64,000 nucleotides of DNA from Leptotrichia sp. HSP-536 (GTDB taxonomy: Bacteria > Fusobacteriota > Fusobacteriia > Fusobacteriales > Leptotrichiaceae), in NCBI RefSeq assembly GCF_041199985.1, contig NZ_CP165647.1, positions 1,860,001-1,924,000 of the forward strand. Direction: 5' to 3'. Numbering within the stretch: position 1 is the first letter of the stretch; each line of letters begins with the position of its first letter. A program made the position numbers and the translations under genes. Below, piece after piece: positions 38,101-47,369 of the stretch. The notes beneath the pieces are model-generated. The model searched no databases. It was not told where the DNA came from and saw only the letters and a list, made by a program, of their open reading frames with translations.

Positions 38101-41100
38101 AAATTTTACTATTGTTTGTTAAATTGGAATCCATTGATATAATTCCTCTCGCTTCTTTTTTTGTTCCATTTATTAATTCAGTAGAAGAAATAAAGTTAGG
38201 TTGAGTATTTTTTAAGAAAAGTCCTGTGGATTTTTCTCCCAGTACAATTTCTCTTACTCCATTCAATGTAGATTTACCTTCGATATATGCTCCTGTAACA
38301 CCATCATGGACAGTTACTTTTACTTTATTCATAGAACTGTCTAGCAATGTAACATCACTGTCTTTTGCATAAATCATTGTATTTTTAGTATCCAGATCTC
38401 CTAGATAAGAAACAAACTTAGAGTTTTCCAAATATGCAAGCACACCTTTATTTGAAAAATCTACACTATTCTTAGCTGTTATTTCAGAATTTTTTCCATA
38501 AAATGCTATACCGTTTTCTCCAACCCTTACTTTAGAATCATTGTCAAATTTAGTATTCTCTGCATACACTGCTACTGCAGGGGATTTTCCGCTTGCAGCT
38601 GTCAGCTGATTTCCTATTGTAATATTTCCAGTATTTGTTACTGCATTACTATAAGACCCTGGCTTCCCTTTGCTGTAAATTCCAACTGAACCGTCTCCTA
38701 ATGCAATGTTGGCAGCTGTTGTCATTGTTAAATTTTTATTATTATTTGAATTTGAATCTTGACCATTTACTACATATATTCCGACATTTTTAGCCGCTCC
38801 AGTATCAGCTGTTATTTCTCCGCCTTTATTTTCTACTTTTTCTGCATTTATCAAATACATTCCTGTCGAACCATTGCCCAAGCTTATTTTAGAATTTGCA
38901 CTTGTTTCTATCTCTAATTTATTTAATGTACTTCCGTCATATTTTCTTGTATTTTCATCATAAAATCCATAAATAGCCGTTGAATTTTCACCAACTTTAA
39001 TTGTTCCATCATTCAAGGCTCTGGCAGAATTTGAAAATATCGCTGTTGATTTTTCCGCTATCGAGAAATCAATGGTTCCATGATTTGCAATTTCAAAATT
39101 TCCCTCTTGCCAAGTAAGAGGCGCCGGCGCCGTTGGGTTTTTCAGACCTTCTGCCATAAGTCCTATATTAGACGTTGCCGCAATGCTTCCATCATTAACG
39201 GACATTACCTTGCTTCCATTAGCAATATAAGTTTCTCCATTGATTACATGAGTTAAAACCATTTTTGGATTCAATTGCTTAACAGGAGCTGTAATCTTGG
39301 CTATTCCTTCTTCAGAACGAACTTCTTCTGCTGAATTTCCATAATTTTTAAAATGCCAGTTATCTACATTAACTTCTGAACCTTTCTTTGCATAAACTCC
39401 TACACCTTGAACATTAGTTCCTAATAATTCAATTGTAGCATTTTTCCCATCAAATACTGTTCCTTCAGAAGCAATTACTGCGACTCCTCCTGTTCCTTTT
39501 AACTTAATAGTATTTGAAGCCAGCTCAACTTTTCCTCCATTTGCTCCTTCCTTTTTAGTTATAAAAATTCCTATTCCAGCAGTTGTTCCATCACCTATTT
39601 CCATATCTCCAGTATATTTGATATTGCTGTCCTTATCAGAATATATCCCCACTCCATTTGCACCAGCTTGAATAGGTGTTGTTATACTGTATGGAGTTCC
39701 AGGTATTCCTTGTTTGTTAGCATAAATTCCTATTGCATATTTTGTGTCAACACTGTCCCCTACTGTAATTCCTTTTGTATAGGCTTGAATATCTGTATCT
39801 CCACTTAAGTATAAACCAATTATTCCGTTTCCATTAGCTCCTGAAGCTTTATAATCTAATGCTGGCGTATTGCTGTCTATTTTTGCTACATCAGTACCAG
39901 AATTTCCTTGCAGATACACTCCAACTCCATATCCAGTAATTTTTCCAATATTAGTTCCAGCTAAAGCGCTGCCAGCCCCATTTACATAATAAGCAACTCT
40001 GTTTTGATTTACAGTTCCTAGGCTAATTTCAGCAGTATCAGTATCAGATACTTTTCCACCTTCTGATATATAAACAGCAGATGAACCATTTGTAATAGCA
40101 GAATCTTTCAAATTAATTTTTCCAACTTTTGAAACATTGGCCTTAGGTGCGTAAATTCCAGCTGACTCAGCATTATTTATATTAATTGTTCCTGCATTAT
40201 GTAAATCAACAGCAGTTACACTATTAGCAGAATCATTTTTTGCATACATTCCTACTGATTTTTTTGTATTTATATCAATAGTTCCTGTATTTTTTACACT
40301 AGCTGTTTTTCCGCTTTCTGCTTGTCCAAACATTCCTATTAATGATATTTTATTTGTTGATCCATCAGCTTTTCCTAAAACAATTGAACCAGCATTTTCA
40401 GCTGTATATGTACTTCCATTATTTTTAGCAAATATTCCAACCGCTTCTGTATTTTCTAATGTAATTGTTCCTGTCGATGTATTTGTTCCCGTTCCTGTAT
40501 CGGAAATAAAAATTCCTACTCCTTTTTCTGCTGTTACAATAATTGCTTTTTTATTTTCCACTTTTCCAGAAGATTCAGCCAGCATTCCAGAAGATTGCTT
40601 TCCGACAACACTTATAGTGTTTTCATTTGTAGCTTTTGAATCAGAATCTTTTGCTAACATTCCTATCCCTTTTTCTCCCGATAAAGTAATAGTTTTTTTA
40701 TTTATAACATCTGAACCCTTTTGTCCTAACATTCCAACTGAAACCAATGTATTAACATTTATAGTTCCTTCATTAATTCCAGTTGCATTTTTATTAGCAA
40801 GGATACCAATATTTTTATTATCTGTTGTTATTGTTGAAGATAATGTAATAGTTCCTGTATTTTCAGCTTTAACACTACCTTTTAAAACAGAACCTGAATC
40901 ATTAGTAACCATCATTCCTGCCGAATCTTTGCTATTAATATTTATATCTCCGCTATTTGTCAATGTTAAACTAGAAGAAACATCTGTTACTGCTGAATTA
41001 ACAAATCCTAACATTCCTGCTGAACCCTCTTTTTCCATTGTTATAACAGCATTTGAACCTTCATTAGTTCCGGAAATTGTTCCGCCAGCAGCTTTATCTA

Positions 41101-44100
41101 ATTTCACATATATACCTGCTGATGCTTTACCTTCGGCAGTAATAGTCTTCTTATTAGCAGCAGTGGCATTTTCTACGTACATTCCTGCTGATTCTTCTTC
41201 TTTAGTTGTTATAGAGTTCTCATTTTCAAGACTTCCTTCATTTCCAAGCATCCCAGCGGATTTTTTCTTTTCTGTTAAAATAGTTCCTTTATTTTGAGCA
41301 AGTTTAACATTTTCTTTAGAATAAATCCCAACTGATTCTTCTTCTTTTACGGTAATAGTTGCACCTTCGTCATTTAATAAAGTTGAAGAAGCTGTTCCAA
41401 ACATTCCTGTTGAATTTTTACCTTCTAAAGCGATAGTTTTTTTATTTGTTACTGTCGAGGCATTACCAGCCATTCCAACAGCTTTTAATTTATCTCCAGT
41501 GATGCTTCCTTCATTTGTTACTGTTGAACCTACTTTTCCAAACATTCCTGTCGAATACGCTGTTCCTATTTTTATTTTTCCAGTAGATGTATTTGTCCCT
41601 GTTGAAGCATCTAACGCTATTCCTACCAATCCTTCTGAAACATTCGATGGCGTTGCCGTTTTCATATCTATTGTTCCAGCATTTGTTACTGTTGAACCTG
41701 CTTTCCCAAATATTCCTGTCGATTCATTTGCTATTAAGTTTATTGTTGCTCTATTATTATTTTCAGCTGTTGAAGCATTTACAGCCATTCCTACTGCTCC
41801 TGTGGCATTTCCATTAATTATATTTTTGTTAATCAGTTTTGCAGCGGATTCTCCAAACATTCCTGTTGAATTTACTCCATTTAAAGTAATTGTTCCAGTT
41901 GTTTCATTTGTTGCAGTTGAAGCATTTGCAGCCATTCCTACTGCATGTTTATTATTTCCAGTTATCGTTCCGTAATTTGTTAATGTTGAAGCTGCTTTTC
42001 CATACATACCAGTAGAAAAATCTGTTCCTAAAGTAATTGTTCCGGTTGTTTCATTAGTTCCTTCTGAAGCATTTAATGAAATTCCTACTAAGCCTTCTGT
42101 AGCATCTGCTGGAGTTATTCCAGTTGTTTCTATTCTTCCTGCATTACTTACTTTTGAATCATTATTTCCTATTATTCCTGCTGTTTTAATAGCAGATAAA
42201 GTAATAACTCCTGTCGTTTGAGCATTTGTTATATCAGATTTTTCACCTAATATTCCTGCTGATTCTGCTTTTGTAACATTAATAGCTGATTTATTCTCTA
42301 CCACTGAATTAGTATTAGTTCCTGTTTCATTTTTTGCATAAATTCCTACCGAACCTATTTGCCCTACATTAATAGTTCCCTTATTTGTTGTGGTCAATTT
42401 CTTGGATCCGCCACTCAGCAAGCTATAAATAGCAGCGGATTTTTCAGGTGTTTGACCTGTTGGAGTTTCCAAAGTTATTTTCCCTGCATTAGAAACTGTT
42501 CTATCTACACTTCCATCTGATTTAGAGTAAATTCCCATTGAATTTCCATTTTTAACTATTATTTTTCCTGTTGTTGCAGAATTTGTAACATTAGCATTTT
42601 CAGATGAAATACCTGTTGATGCAGCTTTTTCTAAAGTTATAGTTCCACTATTTGTTACATCTCCACCCTTACTTGCAATTCCTGTATTGGAGTCTGTTTT
42701 CATAGTAATAGTTCCGCTATTTTCTACTGTTGAAGTTTTATCTACTGAAATACCGACCAAATCTGTTCCTGTGCTTCCTTCTATTCTTCCTGAGTTTATA
42801 ACTTCTGATTTATCAGTTGCTAAAATTCCTGCTGAACCTGTTCCAGATATCTCAATTCCATTTGTTCCTGTTCCACTATTTGTTACTTTAGATTTTTTAC
42901 CTATAATTCCAACTGATTTTATTCCAGTCATTTTTACTAATCCACTGTTTAATACTTCTGATTGCCCACTAGCTTGGCCACTTACATTATCTGCAAAGAT
43001 TCCTACTGATGCTTCTTGAGCTACTTCAATAGTTCCAGTATTTTCAGTAGTTAATTTTGCAGTGCTTCCACTTTCCATTCTCGAATACATAGCTGCTGAT
43101 TTTCCAGCTCCATCAGCTATAATTTCTATTTTCCCTTCATTCTTTGATGTCTTAGGAACACTTGATGCTCCTGTCATCTTTGCATACATACCTGCTGATG
43201 CTGCTTTATTTACAACAATTTGAGACCCAGCTCCATTTGTCAGATCAGAATTTTCTCCATACATACCTGCTGATGAAATTCCTTTTAATTCTATTTTACT
43301 ACTATTTATTAAAGTAGAACCTATAGTTGCTAACATACCAACTGCTTCTTTATTATCCATTGTAATAGTTCCACTATTTTTACCAGTTGCATAAGTTGTA
43401 TAAATCCCTATACCTTTCTCAGTTCTAGTAGATACAAGAGTTCCTTTATTTTCTGCTACTGAACCAGAGCCACTGACTCCTACTCCTCTAGTTGCAATAA
43501 GCCCAACATTAGTATTTGTTGTTAATGTTTTACCATTCGCAATTTCAACATTTGCGCCATCATTTGCTACTAAAACAGATGTTGAAGCAGCAGCTCCATT
43601 TGCAACAGTATAATCTGTATCTAAAACAGCTTTTGCCTTTGATGTTGCATAGAATAGGCTTGCTCCTTCACCAAATTGTGTTATTTCAATTTTATCAGTT
43701 GTTCCATTATTCAAATATTTACTTAGTAATGGCGAAGTTGTAACACTCTTATTGCCATTTAAAAGAGCAAAAGTTGAATTTTTACCTAATTCTACTGTTA
43801 ATTTTTTCCCAGTTTCAATTTCAAATGTATTATTAAATTTAGTAGCATCTGATGAATATAGACCTACTGCCCCTTCGCCTATTGTTAATTTAGAATTATC
43901 TCCAAATTTTACTTTAGCATCTCCATCAGAATATATACCTATTGTCGTTCCTTTATTATCTCCTGTCCCGCTAGCAGCTATATCTATTGGAGCTTTTATA
44001 TTAACTTGTCCAGTTGCATCCTTTACATAAAATGCAATAGCATTTGTACCAGCTTTTACTATACCAGAATTATGATCAAACTTATAATTTCCTTGAGCAT

Positions 44101-46939
44101 AAACTCCTATATTACCTGTTCCAATTAAATTTGTATTAGAATTATCAGCAGTATTTACATAAACATTTCCTGTATTTGTAAAGTTTATTTTATTTGTTGT
44201 ATTTGTTCCATCTAAAACAATAGCTTTATTTTTATCTTTTGAAGATGTTACTTGAATTGTTCCACTATTAGTAAAATTATCTTCTTTTCCATAAAATCCT
44301 ATTGAATCTTCAGCTTTATCTTTTACACTTATTATTCCACTATTTTGTGATTTTCCACCTTTTATTAAAGCAAATCCAATTGAACTCTTACCAGTTACAT
44401 CTATTGCTCCTTCATTTATTCCTCTACCATGATTATCTTTATCAACACTATATAGTAGATCATCAACAGTGCTAGGATTAAATGTAGAAGAGTGAGCTGA
44501 GTTACTTACTACAAAACCATAGTTCTTTTCTCCACCAACTGTGATTTTATAGCCAGCTTTTGCAGTGATATCTCCACTTCTTTTTAATTTTCTTCCAGAA
44601 GTAGAAAATCCATTTACTAATCCATTATTCAAATCTACTTCTGTATCTCCTACTAATGCTCCTATACTTTCTGTTGCATGGTCCCCTAATGTTATTCCAT
44701 TAGAATTAGGAGTATTTATTAACTCTACTGTCTCAGTACCAACTAAACTATTTGCCACATTCCCTAGTGTATTGTCAGCAATTAATGTATCTTTTTCTCC
44801 AGGTCTTACCGGCATTGTTGGAACTCCAGCAAAAACTCCAACAGCTTCTTCTACCTTATTTACATTATAAGTTTTTGAACCAGAATTTGCCAAATTTGAA
44901 ACTCCTGTCTCCTGAGTTACTGCTGTTGTTCCTATATTAATATTTCCTCCAAGTTTAACTTCTTGAATTTCTTGTAGTAATCCTACTGCTATACTGTTAT
45001 CTCCAGAAATATTAATGCTTCCTGTATTGTATATTCCACTTGTATACTTAGAATCACCTAAAGCTGACCTACCAATCTCTCCTCCTGGTAATATTCTTTC
45101 ACCATCATAAGTTCTTTCTGATCTTAAATCTTCATGGCTAGATTGATAACTTGGAATAAATAAATTTTTTGGAACTCCTTTATTAAATACTGTAACAATT
45201 CCAAAGCTTCCTGTTCCATTCAAATTAAGGTTTCCAGTATTTTCAGCTTTCATTAAGACTCTACCCACTGTTTTATCTATTTTTCTTGAATTAATCTGTA
45301 ATGGTGCATCACTCCAACTTTTTGGTTGCCAGTGATGCGGATCTTCAGGTTTTAACTGAATTCCTGCACTAGATGGTGCATTTAAAGATATCTCTCCTGA
45401 ATTTATCATATGAGACATTGTTGTATTATTTGAAGCATCTGCATTATTAAATCCAAAAGCAATATGTTCTCTATTTATATTAGTCCCATCTTTTGCCACC
45501 CCAGTAATAGTTCCTGCATTAGTAACTGTCAACATTGCTGGTGCACTTTTACTTCCTTGGTGCGTACCCTGTAAATCTATTCCCACATTTTGACTCTTTT
45601 GTAAATTTATACTACCTTTATATGTTACGCTTGCTCCTGGTTTAGCTTCATCCACAACTAAGGCTCTGTTATTATTAGCTGTTACATTAATAACTTGATT
45701 AGCCGGACTTTGTACACTTGTATTAACAGCAACTGAACTTAAAGTAATATAGTCTTTATTTCCTAATGGACCAACATTAACTATTCCAGGAATATATATC
45801 CAATCATTTCTTTTGTAACTAGTTGAATCTCCTGCTGGATCTATAGCAAAGTCAACTGGTTTAATTGTTGGTGATACAACATTTGGTGGTGTAACTGCTA
45901 CTGGTGGAACTATATTCAAAGCAGATATAGTTGGTATTGTTACATCAATCTTTATAGTTGGCGCCGTTACGCTGCCTGGTGAACTTGGATTTACCTTAAT
46001 AGTTGGTACTGTCGGAGCTGTCGGAGCTGTTGGCGTACCTGGTGCATCTGGAGCGCCTATTCCAATAGTAATAGTTGGAGCTCCTGGCGCTGTTGGTGTA
46101 CCTGGTGCATTAATAGTCAATTTATTAATACTTACAGGCTCTATTGTCGGTAATTTAATAACTGGCGCATTCAATGGAGTATTAATCTGCGGATTCACTT
46201 CAGGTGCATTCAAATTGGCAACCACAGGTTCGGAAACGCTTAATGTTATTGGCTGTTTTAAAACTTCTTTCGGAGAGATACGTGCCAATATTTCTATTTC
46301 ATTGACAGGTTCTTGAAGTTCTCTTAAACGTGCCAGTCCCCAGGATCTGCTTCCATTTGTAGATGCATTGATTGCTCTGTCTCTAAGAACTTCTGCCATG
46401 TTATCTTCCGAGCTGTCAAGAGCTTTCCATGAATTAAGAGATTCATTTCCTGGAGTTAGCGGCTCCCTGCCTGTTCTTCGGACTGAAGAAAGGGACATGG
46501 CATTTCTAGCTCTCCAGTCTCCTCGTGTATATATTCCGTTAAATAAATATTTTGGAGCCTTATCTCCTCTACCCTTGTAAGTTCCGTTCTTGCTTTCTAA
46601 AAATGTATTTGAACCAAATTGCCATGAAGCCCATTTTGATTTTACAACCTGGTCTCCCTGTTCCATTAATTGAATCAATTCCAAGTTCAAATCTTCTATT
46701 GCTTCTTCATTCGCTTTTTTCTTTTTCTTAATTGCAGTACGTGTCTTATCAGCTGACATTACCAGCTCTTTATTCATACGCTCATAAAGAACGTTTGAAG
46801 ACGTGTTCAAACCAATCGAAAATGTGATCATTCCTGTTATTAAATATGAAAACAGCAATGATTCAGTGTACTTGACATGTTTTGCTCTTTTAGCAAAAGC
46901 TTTTAAATCTTTTTTAGCCTTTTTTAAATTGTTACTCAT
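35111..46939 (-). CDS. Giant type V autotransporter adhesin
   Basis: A 3942-residue protein. Order: a basic start (KKAKKDLKAFAKRAKH), a hydrophobic export segment (about 27-47), a basic coiled coil containing KKKKK, the Leptotrichia-type autotransporter N-terminal block NLELIQLMEQGDQVVKS, a Pro/Thr-rich segment (about 225-370, PTAPGAPT and PTAPTAPT), a passenger of about 3200 residues made of short repeats such as GTITL, STGMFGK and NSGTI that predict a long beta-helix, and a C-terminal 12-strand barrel (about 3670-3942) ending GGIGVRVIF with terminal Phe. It should form a surface fibre of very large size for adhesion or aggregation. AAGGAG precedes the ATG. Parts of the passenger are near-duplicates about 150 residues apart (around 1610 and 1765). 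Confidence 0.92.
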   Translation of the reverse strand: MSNNLKKAKKDLKAFAKRAKHVKYTESLLFSYLITGMITFSIGLNTSSNVLYERMNKELVMSADKTRTAIKKKKKANEEAIEDLNLELIQLMEQGDQVVKSKWASWQFGSNTFLESKNGTYKGRGDKAPKYLFNGIYTRGDWRARNAMSLSSVRRTGREPLTPGNESLNSWKALDSSEDNMAEVLRDRAINASTNGSRSWGLARLRELQEPVNEIEILARISPKEVLKQPITLSVSEPVVANLNAPEVNPQINTPLNAPVIKLPTIEPVSINKLTINAPGTPTAPGAPTITIGIGAPDAPGTPTAPTAPTVPTIKVNPSSPGSVTAPTIKIDVTIPTISALNIVPPVAVTPPNVVSPTIKPVDFAIDPAGDSTSYKRNDWIYIPGIVNVGPLGNKDYITLSSVAVNTSVQSPANQVINVTANNNRALVVDEAKPGASVTYKGSINLQKSQNVGIDLQGTHQGSKSAPAMLTVTNAGTITGVAKDGTNINREHIAFGFNNADASNNTTMSHMINSGEISLNAPSSAGIQLKPEDPHHWQPKSWSDAPLQINSRKIDKTVGRVLMKAENTGNLNLNGTGSFGIVTVFNKGVPKNLFIPSYQSSHEDLRSERTYDGERILPGGEIGRSALGDSKYTSGIYNTGSINISGDNSIAVGLLQEIQEVKLGGNINIGTTAVTQETGVSNLANSGSKTYNVNKVEEAVGVFAGVPTMPVRPGEKDTLIADNTLGNVANSLVGTETVELINTPNSNGITLGDHATESIGALVGDTEVDLNNGLVNGFSTSGRKLKRSGDITAKAGYKITVGGEKNYGFVVSNSAHSSTFNPSTVDDLLYSVDKDNHGRGINEGAIDVTGKSSIGFALIKGGKSQNSGIISVKDKAEDSIGFYGKEDNFTNSGTIQVTSSKDKNKAIVLDGTNTTNKINFTNTGNVYVNTADNSNTNLIGTGNIGVYAQGNYKFDHNSGIVKAGTNAIAFYVKDATGQVNIKAPIDIAASGTGDNKGTTIGIYSDGDAKVKFGDNSKLTIGEGAVGLYSSDATKFNNTFEIETGKKLTVELGKNSTFALLNGNKSVTTSPLLSKYLNNGTTDKIEITQFGEGASLFYATSKAKAVLDTDYTVANGAAASTSVLVANDGANVEIANGKTLTTNTNVGLIATRGVGVSGSGSVAENKGTLVSTRTEKGIGIYTTYATGKNSGTITMDNKEAVGMLATIGSTLINSSKIELKGISSAGMYGENSDLTNGAGSQIVVNKAASAGMYAKMTGASSVPKTSKNEGKIEIIADGAGKSAAMYSRMESGSTAKLTTENTGTIEVAQEASVGIFADNVSGQASGQSEVLNSGLVKMTGIKSVGIIGKKSKVTNSGTGTNGIEISGTGSAGILATDKSEVINSGRIEGSTGTDLVGISVDKTSTVENSGTITMKTDSNTGIASKGGDVTNSGTITLEKAASTGISSENANVTNSATTGKIIVKNGNSMGIYSKSDGSVDRTVSNAGKITLETPTGQTPEKSAAIYSLLSGGSKKLTTTNKGTINVGQIGSVGIYAKNETGTNTNSVVENKSAINVTKAESAGILGEKSDITNAQTTGVITLSAIKTAGIIGNNDSKVSNAGRIETTGITPADATEGLVGISLNASEGTNETTGTITLGTDFSTGMYGKAASTLTNYGTITGNNKHAVGMAANASTATNETTGTITLNGVNSTGMFGESAAKLINKNIINGNATGAVGMAVNASTAENNNRATINLIANESTGIFGKAGSTVTNAGTIDMKTATPSNVSEGLVGIALDASTGTNTSTGKIKIGTAYSTGMFGKVGSTVTNEGSITGDKLKAVGMAGNASTVTNKKTIALEGKNSTGMFGTASSTLLNDEGATITVKEEESVGIYSKENVKLAQNKGTILTEKKKSAGMLGNEGSLENENSITTKEEESAGMYVENATAANKKTITAEGKASAGIYVKLDKAAGGTISGTNEGSNAVITMEKEGSAGMLGFVNSAVTDVSSSLTLTNSGDININSKDSAGMMVTNDSGSVLKGSVKAENTGTITLSSTITTDNKNIGILANKNATGINEGTINVNTLVSVGMLGQKGSDVINKKTITLSGEKGIGMLAKDSDSKATNENTISVVGKQSSGMLAESSGKVENKKAIIVTAEKGVGIFISDTGTGTNTSTGTITLENTEAVGIFAKNNGSTYTAENAGSIVLGKADGSTNKISLIGMFGQAESGKTASVKNTGTIDINTKKSVGMYAKNDSANSVTAVDLHNAGTININNAESAGIYAPKANVSKVGKINLKDSAITNGSSAVYISEGGKVSDTDTAEISLGTVNQNRVAYYVNGAGSALAGTNIGKITGYGVGVYLQGNSGTDVAKIDSNTPALDYKASGANGNGIIGLYLSGDTDIQAYTKGITVGDSVDTKYAIGIYANKQGIPGTPYSITTPIQAGANGVGIYSDKDSNIKYTGDMEIGDGTTAGIGIFITKKEGANGGKVELASNTIKLKGTGGVAVIASEGTVFDGKNATIELLGTNVQGVGVYAKKGSEVNVDNWHFKNYGNSAEEVRSEEGIAKITAPVKQLNPKMVLTHVINGETYIANGSKVMSVNDGSIAATSNIGLMAEGLKNPTAPAPLTWQEGNFEIANHGTIDFSIAEKSTAIFSNSARALNDGTIKVGENSTAIYGFYDENTRKYDGSTLNKLEIETSANSKISLGNGSTGMYLINAEKVENKGGEITADTGAAKNVGIYVVNGQDSNSNNNKNLTMTTAANIALGDGSVGIYSKGKPGSYSNAVTNTGNITIGNQLTAASGKSPAVAVYAENTKFDNDSKVRVGENGIAFYGKNSEITAKNSVDFSNKGVLAYLENSKFVSYLGDLDTKNTMIYAKDSDVTLLDSSMNKVKVTVHDGVTGAYIEGKSTLNGVREIVLGEKSTGLFLKNTQPNFISSTELINGTKKEARGIISMDSNLTNNSKISLTGEDSVGIYSNANTFKTVVNNGKLTLSGKKTLGVFLRGVQSFKNTADIDIADSLSSLEPTIGIYTAEGSSSINHASGKIEVGKKSIGIYSKTDSDVEIESGKINVKDEAIGIYKEKGKVVLKGELNVDKHTSTVVNTEPVGVYAVNGAEINDQSSKITIGEKSYGFILNNTDLSKTNIYRNDNSGTVTMENDSVFLYSSGKADINNKRSINGNNSDHLIGFYIKNGGDFVNEGNIDFSNGKGNIGIYAPGGKVTNKAKISVGKTDDMDSLTGKPYADTSKIVYGIGMAADNGGHIINHESGEIRVYGNKSIGMYGSGHGTVVENFGKIYLDGSRATASDKVQSMTGVYIDNGATFVNHKNGLIRTADAYAGRDGKVNKNVNGLVGVAIMNGSTLENHGNILIDAEDSYGVIIRGKRDSNGKLERYAVIKNYGNIKVAGKGAFGISWKDVSQDDIDKLKAQINDKLASDPRGQEIVQASGTDKSFEGVSIVIKNGKPVFSIGGVQIPDSEVEKIEKIVGRESNVSISDVGFYIDTLGRTKPVNFVGVAPPSNSQLIIGTEYSEITNKKQWFLSGDVIKPFLQEIQGRNFRLTTLSGSMTWIATPVLDSHGQLVGLAMKKIPYTSLVEKQENPYNFVDGLEQRYDMNELTSIEKRVFVKLNSIGKNEEAVMTQAIDEMMGHQYANVQQRIFETGNLLNKEFGYLRNEWDTKSKNSNKMKTFGMKGEYKTDTAGIIDYKNKAYGFAYLNENETVRLGESKGWYAGAIKNKFDFSDIGGSKEEQNILKAGVFKSMPIGKDYNNGLNWTVSAEGFAGTGEMKRKFLVVDEIFQSKSEYRSYGFGLKNELRKNIRTSERTSISPYGSLKFEYGRFTGLKEDNGQVRLEVKSNDYYSIKPEAGIEFKYKQPMGVRTTFVAKLGLAYQNELGKVGDVSNQGRVRYTTAGWFDIRGEKDDRRGNGKADLNLGIENTRFGATINAGYDTKGKNVRGGIGVRVIF

Positions 46940-47262
46940 TTTTTCTCCTTTTTCTTTTTTTATTATAAAGTTATTTAAATTTTAACTTTACAATTAATAA
47001 CTTACATTTTTATTTCCTTTATTAGTATGTAATTATTACAATTTTTTTGTTTTTCATAATTATAGCCAATCATATTTAAAATTTTTTCCTTTTTTCATAA
47101 TATTCTCAAATTATTTTAATATTCTAATTTAATTTATTTTGAGCAATATAGTTTAAATATTTATTCAGAACTATATATTATGATAATTTTAAACTGATTG
47201 ACTGCTATAATCATGTTGTTTATTTTTTCGTAATATTATAACATTTTTTTATTTGCTTTACA
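46940..47262. other. Leader region of the giant autotransporter gene
   Basis: About 320 bases of AT-rich DNA without a gene. It must hold the adhesin promoter; TATAAT near 46960-46970 on the minus strand is a candidate -10, but no -35 at proper spacing is convincing. The frames in it are 12 codons or shorter. Confidence 0.4.
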
Positions 47263-47263
47263 A

Positions 47264-47300
47264 CAAAAAAATCTCCCTAATTTAAATTTTAGAGAGATTT
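47264..47300 (-). terminator. Terminator of gpmI
   Basis: AAATCTCTCT pairs with AGGGAGATTT (one mismatch) around a 12-base loop, followed by seven T on the minus strand. Confidence 0.85.
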
Positions 47301-47369
47301 CTTCAATAGTTTTATTTTTTTTTGTTAAAATTAACCAATTATCTTTTTTATTTAAAATGAATATCATAA

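Noticed and set aside
40617..41297. A 226-codon plus-strand frame, and several others, inside the giant adhesin gene
   Set aside because: They lie antisense to a clear coding gene, lack ribosome sites, and have the Pro/Val/Ile-rich composition expected from reverse reading of repeated Gly/Thr/Asn codons.
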